DNA from: Aotearoamyces nothofagi
Lineage: Eukaryota; Ascomycota; Leotiomycetes; Leotiales; Tympanidaceae
Assembly: GCA_015345905.1 (NCBI GenBank)
Contig: JADDTR010000007.1
Coordinates: forward strand, 62,001 to 126,000
Direction: 5' to 3'
DNA: 64,000 nt
Shown here: positions 10,605-21,343 of the stretch, piece after piece
Position numbering within the stretch: position 1 is the first letter of the stretch
Layout of the letters: each line of letters begins with the position of its first letter
Notes under the pieces: generated by a model
Databases searched by the model: none
Told to the model about the DNA's origin: nothing
What the model saw: the letters and a program-made list of their open reading frames with translations, nothing else
Position numbers and translations under genes: made by a program

Positions 10605-12808
10605 ATGGCCAGCCTTCATCCTTTCCGTGATATCAATGTTCACGCCTCCTCATCGTATTATGCATTTACATCGCCGTCCTCGCCCTCTGCACCAACCTTG
10701 GTAATTGAACGACCGTCTGGAGATATACGTCTCAATGATGGGGCTTTGCTTGGTGGAAAGCGGGTTTCTAGCATTGCTGGTATCTTGGGCATAATCAAAT
10801 TGCGGCTGGGTAAGCATGACAGCTCCCCTATATTGAACGAAGGCTAAACCATTCTAGATAAGTATATCATTGTCATCACCAAAGCTCAGCCGATGGGTCG
10901 ATTGAAGGGTCACATGGTATACAAAGTTATTGCTACTGAATTCTTACCCCTGAGGGAACGAGCTCTGCACGATCATGACGAAGACACATACTTGTCACTT
11001 ATGAAGGCTTTCATCAAGTCGGGACCGATGTACTTCTCGTACTCAACTGATCTCACAAATAGCTTCCAACGCCAAGCTCGCGCTGATCTCTCGCAACCCT
11101 TGTGGAAAAGAGCAGACGATAGATTTTTCTGGAATAAATTCCCTTTGTCTGACTTGATAGATTTTAGAACGTCAGGAAGTAGGCAGCAGCATGGGCCACA
11201 ACAGGGTGCTGATTCGTTCATACTCCCGATAATTTTTGGAATGCTTGAAATCAGGCCAACCACACTCAAGACCACTCCTATGACTATTGCCCTCATTTCT
11301 CGAAGGTCGAGATATAGAGCTGGAACGAGATATTTCTCTAGAGGCATCGATGATGAAGGCCATGTTGCCAATTTCAACGAGACTGAGCAGATCATCGTAT
11401 TGAATGACAATGCGAATGGTCTCGGGGGCTTCGCTGGGGGTGGTGGTATGCAGAATGGGAAGGTCGGCGGCTCTGACGGGCGTGAAGTTCAAATCATGTC
11501 CTATGTTCAGACCCGTGGCAGTGTCCCTGTTTACTGGGCCGAAGTAAATACTCTCCACTATACGCCTAAACTTCAAATACGAGGCGTTGAGACAGCGGTT
11601 CCTGCTGCAAGAGCCCACTTTGACGAACAAATACGATTATACGGAGATAACTACCTAGTCAATCTTGTCAACCATAAAGGCCGTGAAAAAAGGGTGAAGG
11701 AAGCCTATGAACAGATGGTAAGATTGCTCGTATCTTCCCCAAAAGAGAGCAAGGAGGCAGATCCAAACACAGATGAGAAATTTCGAACGATAGAGCCGCG
11801 AAGTCGTAGCCAGGAGTTTGATAGATTGCACTACATCTATTTCGACTTTCATAATGAAACCAAGGGACTTCAATGGCATCGTGCCCAACTACTTTTAGAG
11901 CAATTAGGCGACGCGCTTCAAAAGCAACAGTATTTCCGAGGCGTCGATATGCCAGCTGATATACAGGGGCGATTAGAGGTGCGCAATCAGCAAACCAGTG
12001 TAGTTCGAACGAATTGCATGGATTGTCTGGATCGTACGAATGTTGTCCAGAGCATGCTTGCTCGCTGGACTCTCAATCGCATGTTCAGTGATATTGGCAT
12101 CCTACAACGGGGCGAGACCTTCTCTGATGACGCTGCATTCGAATTCTTGTTCCGCAACATTTGGGCTGACAATGCTGATGTTGTTTCGAGATCATATTCT
12201 GGCACAGGGGCGTTGAAAACTGATTTTACCAGGACTGGAAAGAGGACAAAGGCCGGGGCGCTTCAGGATTTGCGAAACTCCATTACGAGATATGGGAGGA
12301 ACAACTTTACCGATGGTCCTAAGCAAGATGCTTTTGATCTGTTCCTTGGAGCCTACCTCCCTTCAACAAGTAATATTGGTAGCACCCTGGTTTTCGCCGA
12401 CAGGAGACCCATTCTCATCCAGTCAATACCCTATATTCTGGCCTTCAGCGTATTCTTTGTCTTCGTTGGAATTTTTACTAGAAGACTACCAGACTCTGCG
12501 ATTCTCCCATTGCGCATCTTTATTTTGTTCTGGTTCATCGTGGCGGCATGGTCCGTTAACTTTATTTACGGTAATGGAATGCTTTACGTGAGTTTCCGAA
12601 ACAGTTACTTGATGGGTACACTACTGACATTTCACAGGTGAACTGGCCAAAGTTAATTCCCAGGCCCTGGGCGACAGAAGGTTACAATGATGCTATCAGC
12701 AATGCACGGAAAGACAAGGTCATTGGTGCACTAGTTGCAAGACATGAGAGAGGAATGAGCACCGCGAGGTTTCTCAACGTAGAAGAGGGCAAGAAGAGGA
12801 CTGAGTGA
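10605..12808 (+). CDS. SAC1: SAC1-type phosphoinositide phosphatase (701 aa)
   Basis: Exons 10605-10809, 10858-12587 and 12638-12808, with introns of 48 and 50 bp. Sac1 dephosphorylates PI4P and other monophosphoinositides at the ER and Golgi. The catalytic CX5R(T) motif appears as NCMDCLDRTNVVQS, with the nucleophile Cys near residue 455. Upstream are the Sac-domain blocks YFSYSTDLTNSFQR, FFWNKFPLSDL, SRRSRYRAGTRYFSRG and GSVPVYWAEVN. Two hydrophobic segments lie between about residues 590 and 650, as expected for the C-terminal membrane anchor, followed by a short cytosolic tail with RPWATEGYNDA. The start ATG gives the normal N-terminus (MASLHPFRDINVH). The reading frame is whole. Confidence 0.95.
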
Positions 12809-14059
12809 GCAGTTATATGTGTGTATTACTAGGTGCTTAAAGTTCGTATAATCATGTACAAGAAAGCGTGATAATTTCAGAATAGCTGTTTCACCCCTCT
12901 ACAGAATTGTTTAGAATGGCTTGGTGGTATCGTGTAAGCCTCATTGCATTGCATAGTCGACGTAGGTGCAAAATTTCATTTCTCTCAACCGAGACTACGT
13001 CTTCGCAAATCCCTTCCTCGCTCGTCCTATATACCGTACTAAAAAAGAGAAGGTGAATGTCTAGTGTTTATATTATCGAAGAGTTAGACAAGAAGAATCA
13101 CATAGCAATTCCTGCCAATCTCCCAATGGATATTATCTCAGCTGCCAGACAGCCAAGCTTGCACAGATGAGCCTTTGTTTCCCCAGCCCGTGACCCTAGA
13201 CTGGCCGATTGCTATATCCAGCCAGGTGTTCCATAGCATAGCAAGCCAACGACGGCCTCGTCGACCACGCACATAGCGAAGCCATGTTCGCGCCCAAAGT
13301 GGTGGAAATGAATCTCCTCGCTGCAAGGCCTGACATCGAAGTGAATTAGTAGCAGAGAGAGAGAGAGAGTCACGAGACCGCCACCAGCCCACCCAAAAAA
13401 AAACCCCCTCTCTCGGACAAGCTCGCTCCCAGAAACCCATCGATCTTCTTCCTCTCCTGCCACTACCGGTCCCAGCGGCGCGGCGCAGCGGGGCGAACTC
13501 GCAGCTTCCGTGTCGGCGGATCCGACGCTTTCGCAGAGGCGGGCGGCGAGTGGGACGGGGGGTCGGCGGCGAGAAGTGGGACGGCGACGGGGCGTTCGGC
13601 GACGGGGCGTTCGGCGACGGGTGTGATTATAACAAACAGCAAACATGCAGACAGCATACATGCAGTACAGCGATACCTGAGCGTGCTAGGGGAATTTGCT
13701 TCGCGCAGGACTCCTGCGGGACTCCCGCCGAGAACTTCCTCATTGATAATGCTATGAACAGTAATGCTATGAACAGAACAATTTCCTCTCGGCCCTTTTT
13801 ATATGCGAATATCATTAGTGGCAGTAACAGTTGAGCCATCAACCAGAGATACTCTTGCTTACAAGCCTGAGAGATTATTTGTCCTATTTGCATTTGGCTT
13901 CTCTACCTTTTGAATGCCTCGTATATCTTACAGAATAGAATGGTGGTGGTCTTCGATGCAGACGGCCAAGAAGACAACTGATTATAACTATACTATGAGC
14001 GCTCAAACTCCTCCCTCCCAGATCGTATTACATAGGGTATCAACCAAGGTGCCGAGTTT
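12809..14059. other. Convergent intergenic with simple repeats
   Basis: Between the 3' ends of SAC1 and the tail-anchored gene. It has an AG-dinucleotide run near 13350, a poly-A run near 13397, and a 15-bp unit (CGTTCGGCGACGGGG) repeated about 2-3 times at 13582-13620 in a GC-rich patch. Frames in this patch are low-complexity Arg/Pro strings with no recognisable protein. Confidence 0.5.
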
Positions 14060-17000
14060 TCATATCCAGAGTAGCCACCTTATTCCTCCCACCAGTCCAC
14101 AAGTAATAGTGCGAATGACCCTGAGCAAAACTACAACTAACCAAACCCACCACATCACCCCAACTAGCACCCACTCGACTAATGCCCATCCACCCCGTCT
14201 CACCCATCTGAACCTCCTACGCCTTCTGCGCGTCATGTTCTCCATCGTCTCGGTCAGTGCTTTGATTTTAAGCCTCTGGTCAGTCACCAAATCTCTACTC
14301 ACTTCATCCGCTTCATCTGCGGCGGTCCGTCCCATTTCACTGAGTCCAGTCCTGCCTATAATACGGTCCTGCAATTCGTCAACCCTCCCAAGTAGATCAT
14401 TTATTGTGTGCGAACTGAACTGCTCAGCCGAGTCCCGCCAGATGCAAGACGAGAGCTGGATGTCGTTTGACAGAATTCGTGCAGCTAATATATGCTCCTG
14501 CGCTCTTGGCACCGGCTGAAGCAACTGTGGTTCCCGGTCGAGGTCTGCGATGTCGGAATAGAAGGAGTTATCAGGGTCACGAAGGTCGCGAAGCTCTTTG
14601 GCGCAACGTAAAATCTCGTTTGCTTTGACTCCAGAGGTGAGGAGAAGTGCTTTAACACGGAGAATCTCGCGTTTCATGGTCATAGAACCAGTATGCGAAA
14701 AAGCCTGCGGATCTGAGATACTCCACGCTCGTCTGTCTACCATACTAGGCCGTCGATTCTCAAGATTCGTGAGCCCGGTTACTGGCAACATGCCATTCTT
14801 CCCAAAACGAGTGATACTACCTGGAAGACCGAGGATGGCATTGAGACGAGCATCCGCACCCTCAACACCGGAAGCATCGCTTTTACGACGTGATTCCGAG
14901 TCTGACACATCAGAATTTCTGGGAGAACGGTCTACTGGGTGTAAGTCGGGAGACGATGAGCCAGAAGCAAATTGGACATCTATGCGAGGTGGCTTGAGAA
15001 GATGAGGCCCCGAGTCTCTCTGTTCTCTGGACTTTTGGCGCAGGCTCGTCTGGTTTGTGGCAGCCTCGTCGCCTCTTGCTTTCTGTGATCTTCCACGGCT
15101 TTCAAAGGGAGATGTGAAGACAGGCATATCATCTAGATAAGATCTGAATCCCCGTCTTAATTTATCGTTAGATGGATCTCCACTCGACTTGTTTGATTCT
15201 TGGCGATGTCTCAATTCCAAGCCTTCCCCTTCTTCGAGGTCTGATTCGTCAGTTGATGTGTTAGAAGTTACATCCGAAGCTGGAGATGACTCCTTCCCCC
15301 AAATAAGGTCACCGACTCTGGATACATTATTGCGCCCACTTTTGAAGAAGCCACGAATTCCAGAATTTTCTTCTTCCTTTCGTCGTCCACGGCCACTTTT
15401 TAAGGAAGACGGTGTCGTACTCTCATCCGTTTTTTTCGCTAAAATACTTTTTATTGGGCTTATAGATCGCTGGCGCGCCTCAAGGCTAGCAGGGCTGGAG
15501 GTAGCATGGGATAGTTCTAACTTTTCTTCAACACCTGTACTCTCCTGCCTCTCAGATCGATCCGTGCTACGGTCTCGGCTATGGAACAGATGGATCTTTG
15601 ATCGGACTCGCTCAAGACCAGGAATTCGCGCTGGGGAAGGTCGTCTACTACGAGGGGGTGAAAGATCCATAGAAAGGCTTGGGACAAAATAACCGATTGA
15701 ATTAGTGGCTTTGTTTTGAGGCGAGCTTGGTGCTGTGGAGTCCAAACCGTCCAGGGAGCTGCGTTCTCTATGTCCTGGAACTTCCAGACTACCCCGATTC
15801 GAGTCGGGTCGGCTCTCTGTATCCTGTCTTCCAGAATTTGTCCGATGATGCCTTTCAGCACCCGGCGAGGTTGACGTAGATTTGATACTTGGATTGAGAG
15901 GAGACCTTCCCTTTATCGAATAATCTTGCGTTGTTGTCTTTGGGGACTCGATTGAACGTATGATTTTGACTCCCTGCATGTCTTGTGGGATATCGTGGCC
16001 ATTTAGGCGTGCTTCCTTGGCTAGCATATCCATCATCTGCTTGGCCAGGATATCGCTACCTTGATCATTACTATCCGCTGTTTGGCTTCGCCTCCGCCGC
16101 GATCGAAATATTGCTTCGGCGCTATCGGAGGATGGCGAATAGGACCTTCCACGTGGCTTCAAGAAATGATGCTCATGGCTAAGTCTATTAAGTTCCTCTG
16201 GTAGATGAGCAGTATCGTGTAGCTTCCTACGGGCTCTTGTCCTAGCACTGTGTGGGTGGTGATCTCGACGTCGGAGGGAGTTAAACGGTGGAAGCTTCGT
16301 GTCTAGATGAAGGCTCTGAATAGGTTCCTCTTGCTGCACTATTTGGTCGGTGGAGAGAGGCAAATCCAACTCTGAAGTCGTGTGAGATATACGGCGAATG
16401 AGGTTGACCGATTGTGGAAATATTTTCCGCCCCTGGTTATCCTCAATCAGTTTTTTGTGATCGTCCTCTTCAAGCCAGAATATATCCGCCAGCAAATCAG
16501 CAGGCTGAATAATCCAGTCAACTCTAGGTCTCTTTATCTTGCTACTTGCCGCCTGGTTTCTCCCAGAATTCGGTTGTGGGGATGATATAGAGGTGTCATC
16601 TAGACCAGGTGCTACCGAGATCACCGGTAATGTGATACAATCAGTCGTTTGATAGTCTTCATTCTCGGAGTTTTTAGAGACGCAATCGACCCATGCTTTA
16701 ACTTTGTTGACATCGGTAAATCCTAGAGATTCACCATCAATGGCCTGTCGTTCACGAATCCGGACCTTTCTATTGCGAATATACTGCAGAGGGTTATAAT
16801 CTCTACCCATAGGTCGAGGGGATGCAACCGTAGTCACAGTTCGGGATATCGGAAAGGATGTACTGGGTGAACCTGGCCTGGTGTTTGGTGGACTAGTAGT
16901 GACAGATTGTACCATCAACTGAGGTTTTAGGGGAGGGATGTATTGGAGCAAGCGGCGATACTGAGCCATTAGCTCGATCTCGTTTTTGGCCTTTTCGGCG

Positions 17001-17878
17001 CGAGCGAGAGTCGAAGCGGAAAATTGATAGTGATACTCGCCTTCGTAGCTTGAAGTAAATGATGTCTGTCGAGGACTATTCATGCGGTCCCCTGTCATCA
17101 TTCGAGGCAAAGAGGTAAAAGATCGCTCGCCCTTTTCGGGTTTGGGAGAAACGTTTCTTGATGTGCGCCTCTGCTGCTGCAGGTGCTGTCTCAGACTGCC
17201 TCCAGTAAAACCATCAGGAAAACCTGGAGTTGAAGGCGGTAAAGGTGATGAGACGTTCCTTCTGGCTGCATTTCGTCGGCTTTCACTCAGATTCAGGGCT
17301 AGATTGACAATCTGTGCCGAGTCTAAATCGAGGCCAGTAGCTAGATCATTGCTTATGTCCTCATCATCCCCACGATCCGAGTTAACATTTTGTTCACTTT
17401 GGGCATTCGTTACATTAACAGCCAGGGGGCTTCCGCCAATTCCTAATCCCGTGCTTGGCCGTTTCTTTGTATGCCTCCTCTCAGAGTTATGGACAGTCAC
17501 CTTTCCTCTGCTACGTCGAGACGATTCTCGTTGGCGACTTGGAACGTCCGCGGCAGGCTTGGGTCGTTGGTTCGTAGATTCCGGAGGTTCGAACGTCGAA
17601 TTCGACAGGAGAAATCCTCTAGGTCCCCTACTTTTATGACTTCTATTGCTGCCTCTGCCATCGTTACCAGCAAATGTATCGCCACTGAGCGCATCGCTCT
17701 TGGTATCCGGCTCAACAAAAGGAGTCTCTATCGTACTGCTGCGTTTGCTAGACTCGCCGGTTGTGGCACTGCCACTACTGTACCTGTTATTGCTACTCAC
17801 AGACCTGTTCAAGGCCGTGGTATTTCGCCGCTGCTCTAGGAGCCCGTTCGAAAGATCTTGGGCGATGGCATCCTCCAT
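14060..17878 (-). CDS. Large disordered protein with C-terminal membrane anchor (1272 aa)
   Basis: Single long exon. I do not recognise a characterised family; it resembles conserved hypothetical proteins of filamentous ascomycetes. Most of it is Ser/Arg/Pro-rich and probably disordered. Two blocks look ordered: about residues 290-400 (an EYHYQFSASTLARAEKAKNE helix, then PLQYIRNRKVRIRERQAID and VNKVKAWVDCV) and about 450-510 (RPRVDWIIQPADLLADIFWLE). A further helical stretch near 1090-1220 (REILRVKALLLTSGVKANEIL, EHILAARILSNDIQLSSCI) precedes the C-terminus. After a run of Arg, the last ~45 residues are Trp/Val/Leu-rich and hydrophobic, fitting a tail anchor or hairpin in a membrane. ATG 17878 is the first in frame. 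Function is unknown. Confidence 0.8.
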   Translation of the reverse strand: MEDAIAQDLSNGLLEQRRNTTALNRSVSSNNRYSSGSATTGESSKRSSTIETPFVEPDTKSDALSGDTFAGNDGRGSNRSHKSRGPRGFLLSNSTFEPPESTNQRPKPAADVPSRQRESSRRSRGKVTVHNSERRHTKKRPSTGLGIGGSPLAVNVTNAQSEQNVNSDRGDDEDISNDLATGLDLDSAQIVNLALNLSESRRNAARRNVSSPLPPSTPGFPDGFTGGSLRQHLQQQRRTSRNVSPKPEKGERSFTSLPRMMTGDRMNSPRQTSFTSSYEGEYHYQFSASTLARAEKAKNEIELMAQYRRLLQYIPPLKPQLMVQSVTTSPPNTRPGSPSTSFPISRTVTTVASPRPMGRDYNPLQYIRNRKVRIRERQAIDGESLGFTDVNKVKAWVDCVSKNSENEDYQTTDCITLPVISVAPGLDDTSISSPQPNSGRNQAASSKIKRPRVDWIIQPADLLADIFWLEEDDHKKLIEDNQGRKIFPQSVNLIRRISHTTSELDLPLSTDQIVQQEEPIQSLHLDTKLPPFNSLRRRDHHPHSARTRARRKLHDTAHLPEELNRLSHEHHFLKPRGRSYSPSSDSAEAIFRSRRRRSQTADSNDQGSDILAKQMMDMLAKEARLNGHDIPQDMQGVKIIRSIESPKTTTQDYSIKGRSPLNPSIKSTSTSPGAERHHRTNSGRQDTESRPDSNRGSLEVPGHRERSSLDGLDSTAPSSPQNKATNSIGYFVPSLSMDLSPPRSRRPSPARIPGLERVRSKIHLFHSRDRSTDRSERQESTGVEEKLELSHATSSPASLEARQRSISPIKSILAKKTDESTTPSSLKSGRGRRKEEENSGIRGFFKSGRNNVSRVGDLIWGKESSPASDVTSNTSTDESDLEEGEGLELRHRQESNKSSGDPSNDKLRRGFRSYLDDMPVFTSPFESRGRSQKARGDEAATNQTSLRQKSREQRDSGPHLLKPPRIDVQFASGSSSPDLHPVDRSPRNSDVSDSESRRKSDASGVEGADARLNAILGLPGSITRFGKNGMLPVTGLTNLENRRPSMVDRRAWSISDPQAFSHTGSMTMKREILRVKALLLTSGVKANEILRCAKELRDLRDPDNSFYSDIADLDREPQLLQPVPRAQEHILAARILSNDIQLSSCIWRDSAEQFSSHTINDLLGRVDELQDRIIGRTGLSEMGRTAADEADEVSRDLVTDQRLKIKALTETMENMTRRRRRRFRWVRRGGWALVEWVLVGVMWWVWLVVVLLRVIRTITCGLVGGIRWLLWI

Positions 17879-18279
17879 TTTGCGAATCGAACATCGAGGC
17901 TCATGAACTCAGCCGAAACTCAGCCTCTTAGATACGGCAACGGCATTCGAGTCATGGGTCTTGTCGTTGCTGAAGTGGACGGGTTGTCTCTTACTACCGT
18001 GTGGCCATAGTTGTCTTCTTCGACCACGTCAACCCGCCAGGATAGCTAATTCCAACGATGTCGCGTATGAAGGGATCACCACCTATTCGACACTTGATTT
18101 AGAGTTGCGGCTATTCAATGGGTACCGGGCCCCGGGCCCCAAACAATTCCTTTAGCGACTAATAGTCACGTGCAAGTGCTCCACCCTCAGATCACAAAGG
18201 GGCTTTGGGGTCGCTGAAAGGGCCGGCTGACTAGTTCATTTGATGAGTTGAATGCTATACTAGTACTAGGCATATAACT
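17879..18279. other. Intergenic
   Basis: About 400 bp holding the promoter of the large tail-anchored gene and the 3' end of the decarboxylase-fold gene. No other gene is seen. Confidence 0.45.
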
Positions 18280-19289
18280 TCATTCCCACGACGTTCCAGC
18301 CTCAAATTCTACTGTGGCGTCTTCCATCTTGAAGCCAATCCTCCACCGTCCAAGCCTAGGCCACCAATGTTCAAAGCTATCTAATTTATCTTTCCTCGCC
18401 ACGTCTCCCTTCCCCAAAAGAGCATCTTGTTCCGTTGCATGAGAGCTCTCTGTATTGTTACCCAGTGGCTGTGTAAGGTCCCACCAGCCAACACTCGCCT
18501 TTTTTGTGTACTGTGCAGGCGTTATTTTGCTCCAGGCCGTTGTCCCTGGTATCTCGCCATCAGTCCCTTTCCCTTCTGGTAGAGGTGGCTGCACGAGGCT
18601 GATGTCCATTCCTATATACCCAGCTATACTCCACGAAAATGGGAAACTTGGAAGATACGTAGTCGGCTTGTAAATTCCAGTAAAGAATGGGGTACTGCTT
18701 GCTGTAGTTTCGCTCTGGTCACCAGCTGTATCGTGCGGAAAGACTTGTATCTCTGTTCCTCCTCCCGAAACTGCTTTGAAGTCGAAACGTGCAAGATGCT
18801 TTGGTATGTTCCAATCTAAATACGCTTTAAATCAGCCATCCATTCACGGTTGGATTGCATTGGGTATATTGGAGGGAAATGACCCGGTCATTAGGTAGGA
18901 AGCGATGCCTTACTCTTCCGTCCATTATAGCATGTTACCCGCTGACTGACATATGCTCTTGTGGACTTCAGATTGCGATGTTTCACTTTCTTGCCGCCTT
19001 TGACAACCTCATATTCAAACTTCCCCGGCACCAATATCAACTCGTCATATGGACCTGCGGGTGAATCAGAGTATCGAATTATCTGGACCATTCCCAAGCC
19101 ACCAACACCTTTACCCGACGCAAATGGGGACGCAGCTTCGAGAGGGGAGTAGGTCAAGGGAGGAAGGCTTTTGGCATCGGAAGCTGAGAGATAGAATACG
19201 AAAGAGTATATAGTAGAAGCTTTGAGTGTCCAGGGCGCAGGCACAAGTGGGATTTCTGGAGAGCCCCATTCCTCTGCTTCAGCTGCCAT
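18280..19289 (-). CDS. Acetoacetate-decarboxylase-fold protein, fungal hypothetical (303 aa)
   Basis: Exons 19289-18914 and 18815-18280, with a 98-bp intron. The sequence matches a fungal family of about 300 aa that I place, by recall of family members, in the acetoacetate decarboxylase-like fold. Typical blocks are WGSPEIPLVPAPWTLK at the N-terminus, LGMVQIIRYSDSPAGPYDEL, YVSQRVTCYNGRKNWNIPKH (restored across the intron), GMDISLVQPPLPEGKG and a C-terminal WPRLGRWRIGFKMEDATVEF. No catalytic Lys can be assigned with confidence, so enzymatic activity is uncertain. The start is ATG 19289, which gives MAAEAEEWG; a longer in-frame start exists only through a non-ATG codon. Confidence 0.8.
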
Positions 19290-19683
19290 GATGGGATTGC
19301 AGTTGCGCACAGCAATGTGTTAACGGCGAGCACAACACGAAAGTAGTATGCGGGTTCACACGCTGTCAAAAGCACCTCCCTTATCTCACGTAAAATAGAC
19401 GAAAAATACTAAACATACCAGAGATGAGGCCATTATGGCCTTCCGAGAGCAGTTCCATCTCGTCTACGGCGTCTCGGACAGTCATTGGTACGGCAATGTG
19501 GTGATACGTGATGCCAAGTTGGATTGGGCGCCACACCAAGGATCTCCAAGTCATGTGCAAGCCACATAATCGGGTAGAAGTGATCCGATTTCAGGACACA
19601 GGAAGAGGCAAAACTTTATGCACGTCTGATTCAGGGTCAGAAAATAGCCTGCAATTGTATTCAACCGGTTTGTTTATTTCTTC
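19290..19683. other. Intergenic
   Basis: Promoter side of the decarboxylase-fold gene and 3' side of PIG-U. No feature is seen. Confidence 0.4.
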
Positions 19684-21056
19684 CTATATCTGTCGGACGT
19701 CTTTCCCTTTCATCTCTGGCCTCTCGACCTCCCATTCATCCCGCAATACAGCATACAAGCTGTCAGCAACCACCCCCATACTTAACCCCAGACTCCATAC
19801 CAGCGTGATGGCATAGAAGAAATTTGCGTTGCCACTCCCTGCATATATCCAGAGATAGTAAAAAGTAGGTCCTAGTAGAGTGGCGTATAAGACTGTCGAC
19901 GACGCTAGGAATGTATATCGCATGAGCGGAAAGACATGTCGATATAAAGGCAGCATGGCCAGAAACAGTGAAGTGTCAGAGATTGACGGATAAGGCTTGA
20001 AGAGTGAAAAGACTCCGAGGAGAGTGGTGATGACAAAAAGAGGTTGGCGACGAATTCGAATGGTCAGGCCACCAACATATGAGGATAGGTGAAGCCAGAA
20101 GACACCAAGGAAGAAGGCTCGGAAGGAGTCGAACATTTCAATAAAGAAGTACCACCAGAGACCAACATTTGGTGTCAAGTCTGGGAGGAGAAGTTGGACG
20201 CCATAAGTTGAGGAAAGGAACTCCCATGACCCAGTGACTTGGAAAGACATATAGAGCAGGGCACAGATTGAAGCGCCAACCACAGGAATGATCCTCAGTA
20301 TAAAGCTAGGTAACGATTCTGGGCTTTTTGTAGATCGTCGACGATCATAACAAAGCAATGCCAAAGGCGGAAGTAGGAGGATAGGGTACATGGAGAGGTA
20401 TGAGGCAAAGGCCAAAGCGAACATGGTCGTGAACGGGGCACCGACGACTGCTTTCGAGATGGCATGGAGAATGGCGCAGGTCGTGAAAACGCTAGTTGGG
20501 CGAGCAATGCATGTCGCAATTGTAAATGGGTTAAAAAGAAAACTAGAGCAGAATATCAGTATGGATCGAGGTCAGCAGCGCCAGATGCGCTTACAATGCG
20601 GCAATTGCAAGACTGCTCCACCTCTTCTCCCTACGAGGAGACGTGAAGAGCTTTGATGACCCAGCTTCGCCAGACTCCGCAATCTTCATAAGAGCATTTG
20701 CGCTCAATAAATCAACCGCAATGTATAAGAGCTGTACAAAGATCGGCCATGCCGAGTAGTCTGGGAGTAGGGAGAACAGCGACAGCAAAAGAGGGGCCTG
20801 GTGATAAACTCCGCCATCATAGGGCGATACGTTGTGGTTGTAGAGAAATAATCCTTCTTGCACTGCAATCCATCAGTTCAATGCCCTCGATACAAGGAAT
20901 AACACTATACTTACATCTCTTAAAACTGGTTACTGGCGTTGAGATCTCGACGCGTCCGGTAAGGAGATCTGGAAGACCCGGAAATGAAGTGAATAGGAGC
21001 AGGCGCACAGCAGCTGCTGCACCGAAGAGAGCCGCTTTCCGTCTGTCAATGTTCAT
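19684..21056 (-). CDS. GAB1: GPI transamidase subunit PIG-U / GAB1 (422 aa)
   Basis: Exons 21056-20915, 20862-20595 and 20542-19684; phases 1 and 2 agree. PIG-U/Gab1 is a multi-pass ER membrane subunit of the GPI transamidase that attaches GPI anchors to proteins. Recognisable segments are NHNVSPYDGGVYHQAPLLL in the first luminal loop and FNPFTIATCIARPTSVF after the second intron. The rest is a run of transmembrane helices ending in a short charged tail. About 8-9 hydrophobic segments can be counted, and the length fits the family. It is head to head with NOP7 across 287 bp. Confidence 0.93.
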
Positions 21057-21343
21057 CGCGCCGTATTGTTCCAATGCTGCGTTAAATTCTTCAATAACAA
21101 TCCATCGCAGGAGCTCTGCGCTCACCAATTCATCATCGAGTTGGCAACTTTCGTGTCCTGAAAGCTCATGGCAAATCAGAGGTGGTCCGTGCAGGGCGGT
21201 GAACGATTCTGCCCAATCAGGGTCAAGCGAGGCGATAGCAAGATCGATTTTCTTCTCTACGAAACTTTTTGAAAATCGTCCTCCGCATCAGCACCTCTTT
21301 CCAGCATTTGAATTCCAGCAAATTCAGTGCCAATCCCGCAACA
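21057..21343. promoter_or_regulatory. Short bidirectional promoter PIG-U / NOP7
   Basis: Only 287 bp separate the two start codons on opposite strands, so both 5' UTRs and core promoters must lie here. No TATA box is obvious. Confidence 0.6.

Noticed and set aside
13138-13661. Arg/Pro-rich frames over the GC-rich patch
   Set aside because: Produced by simple repeats and homopolymers.
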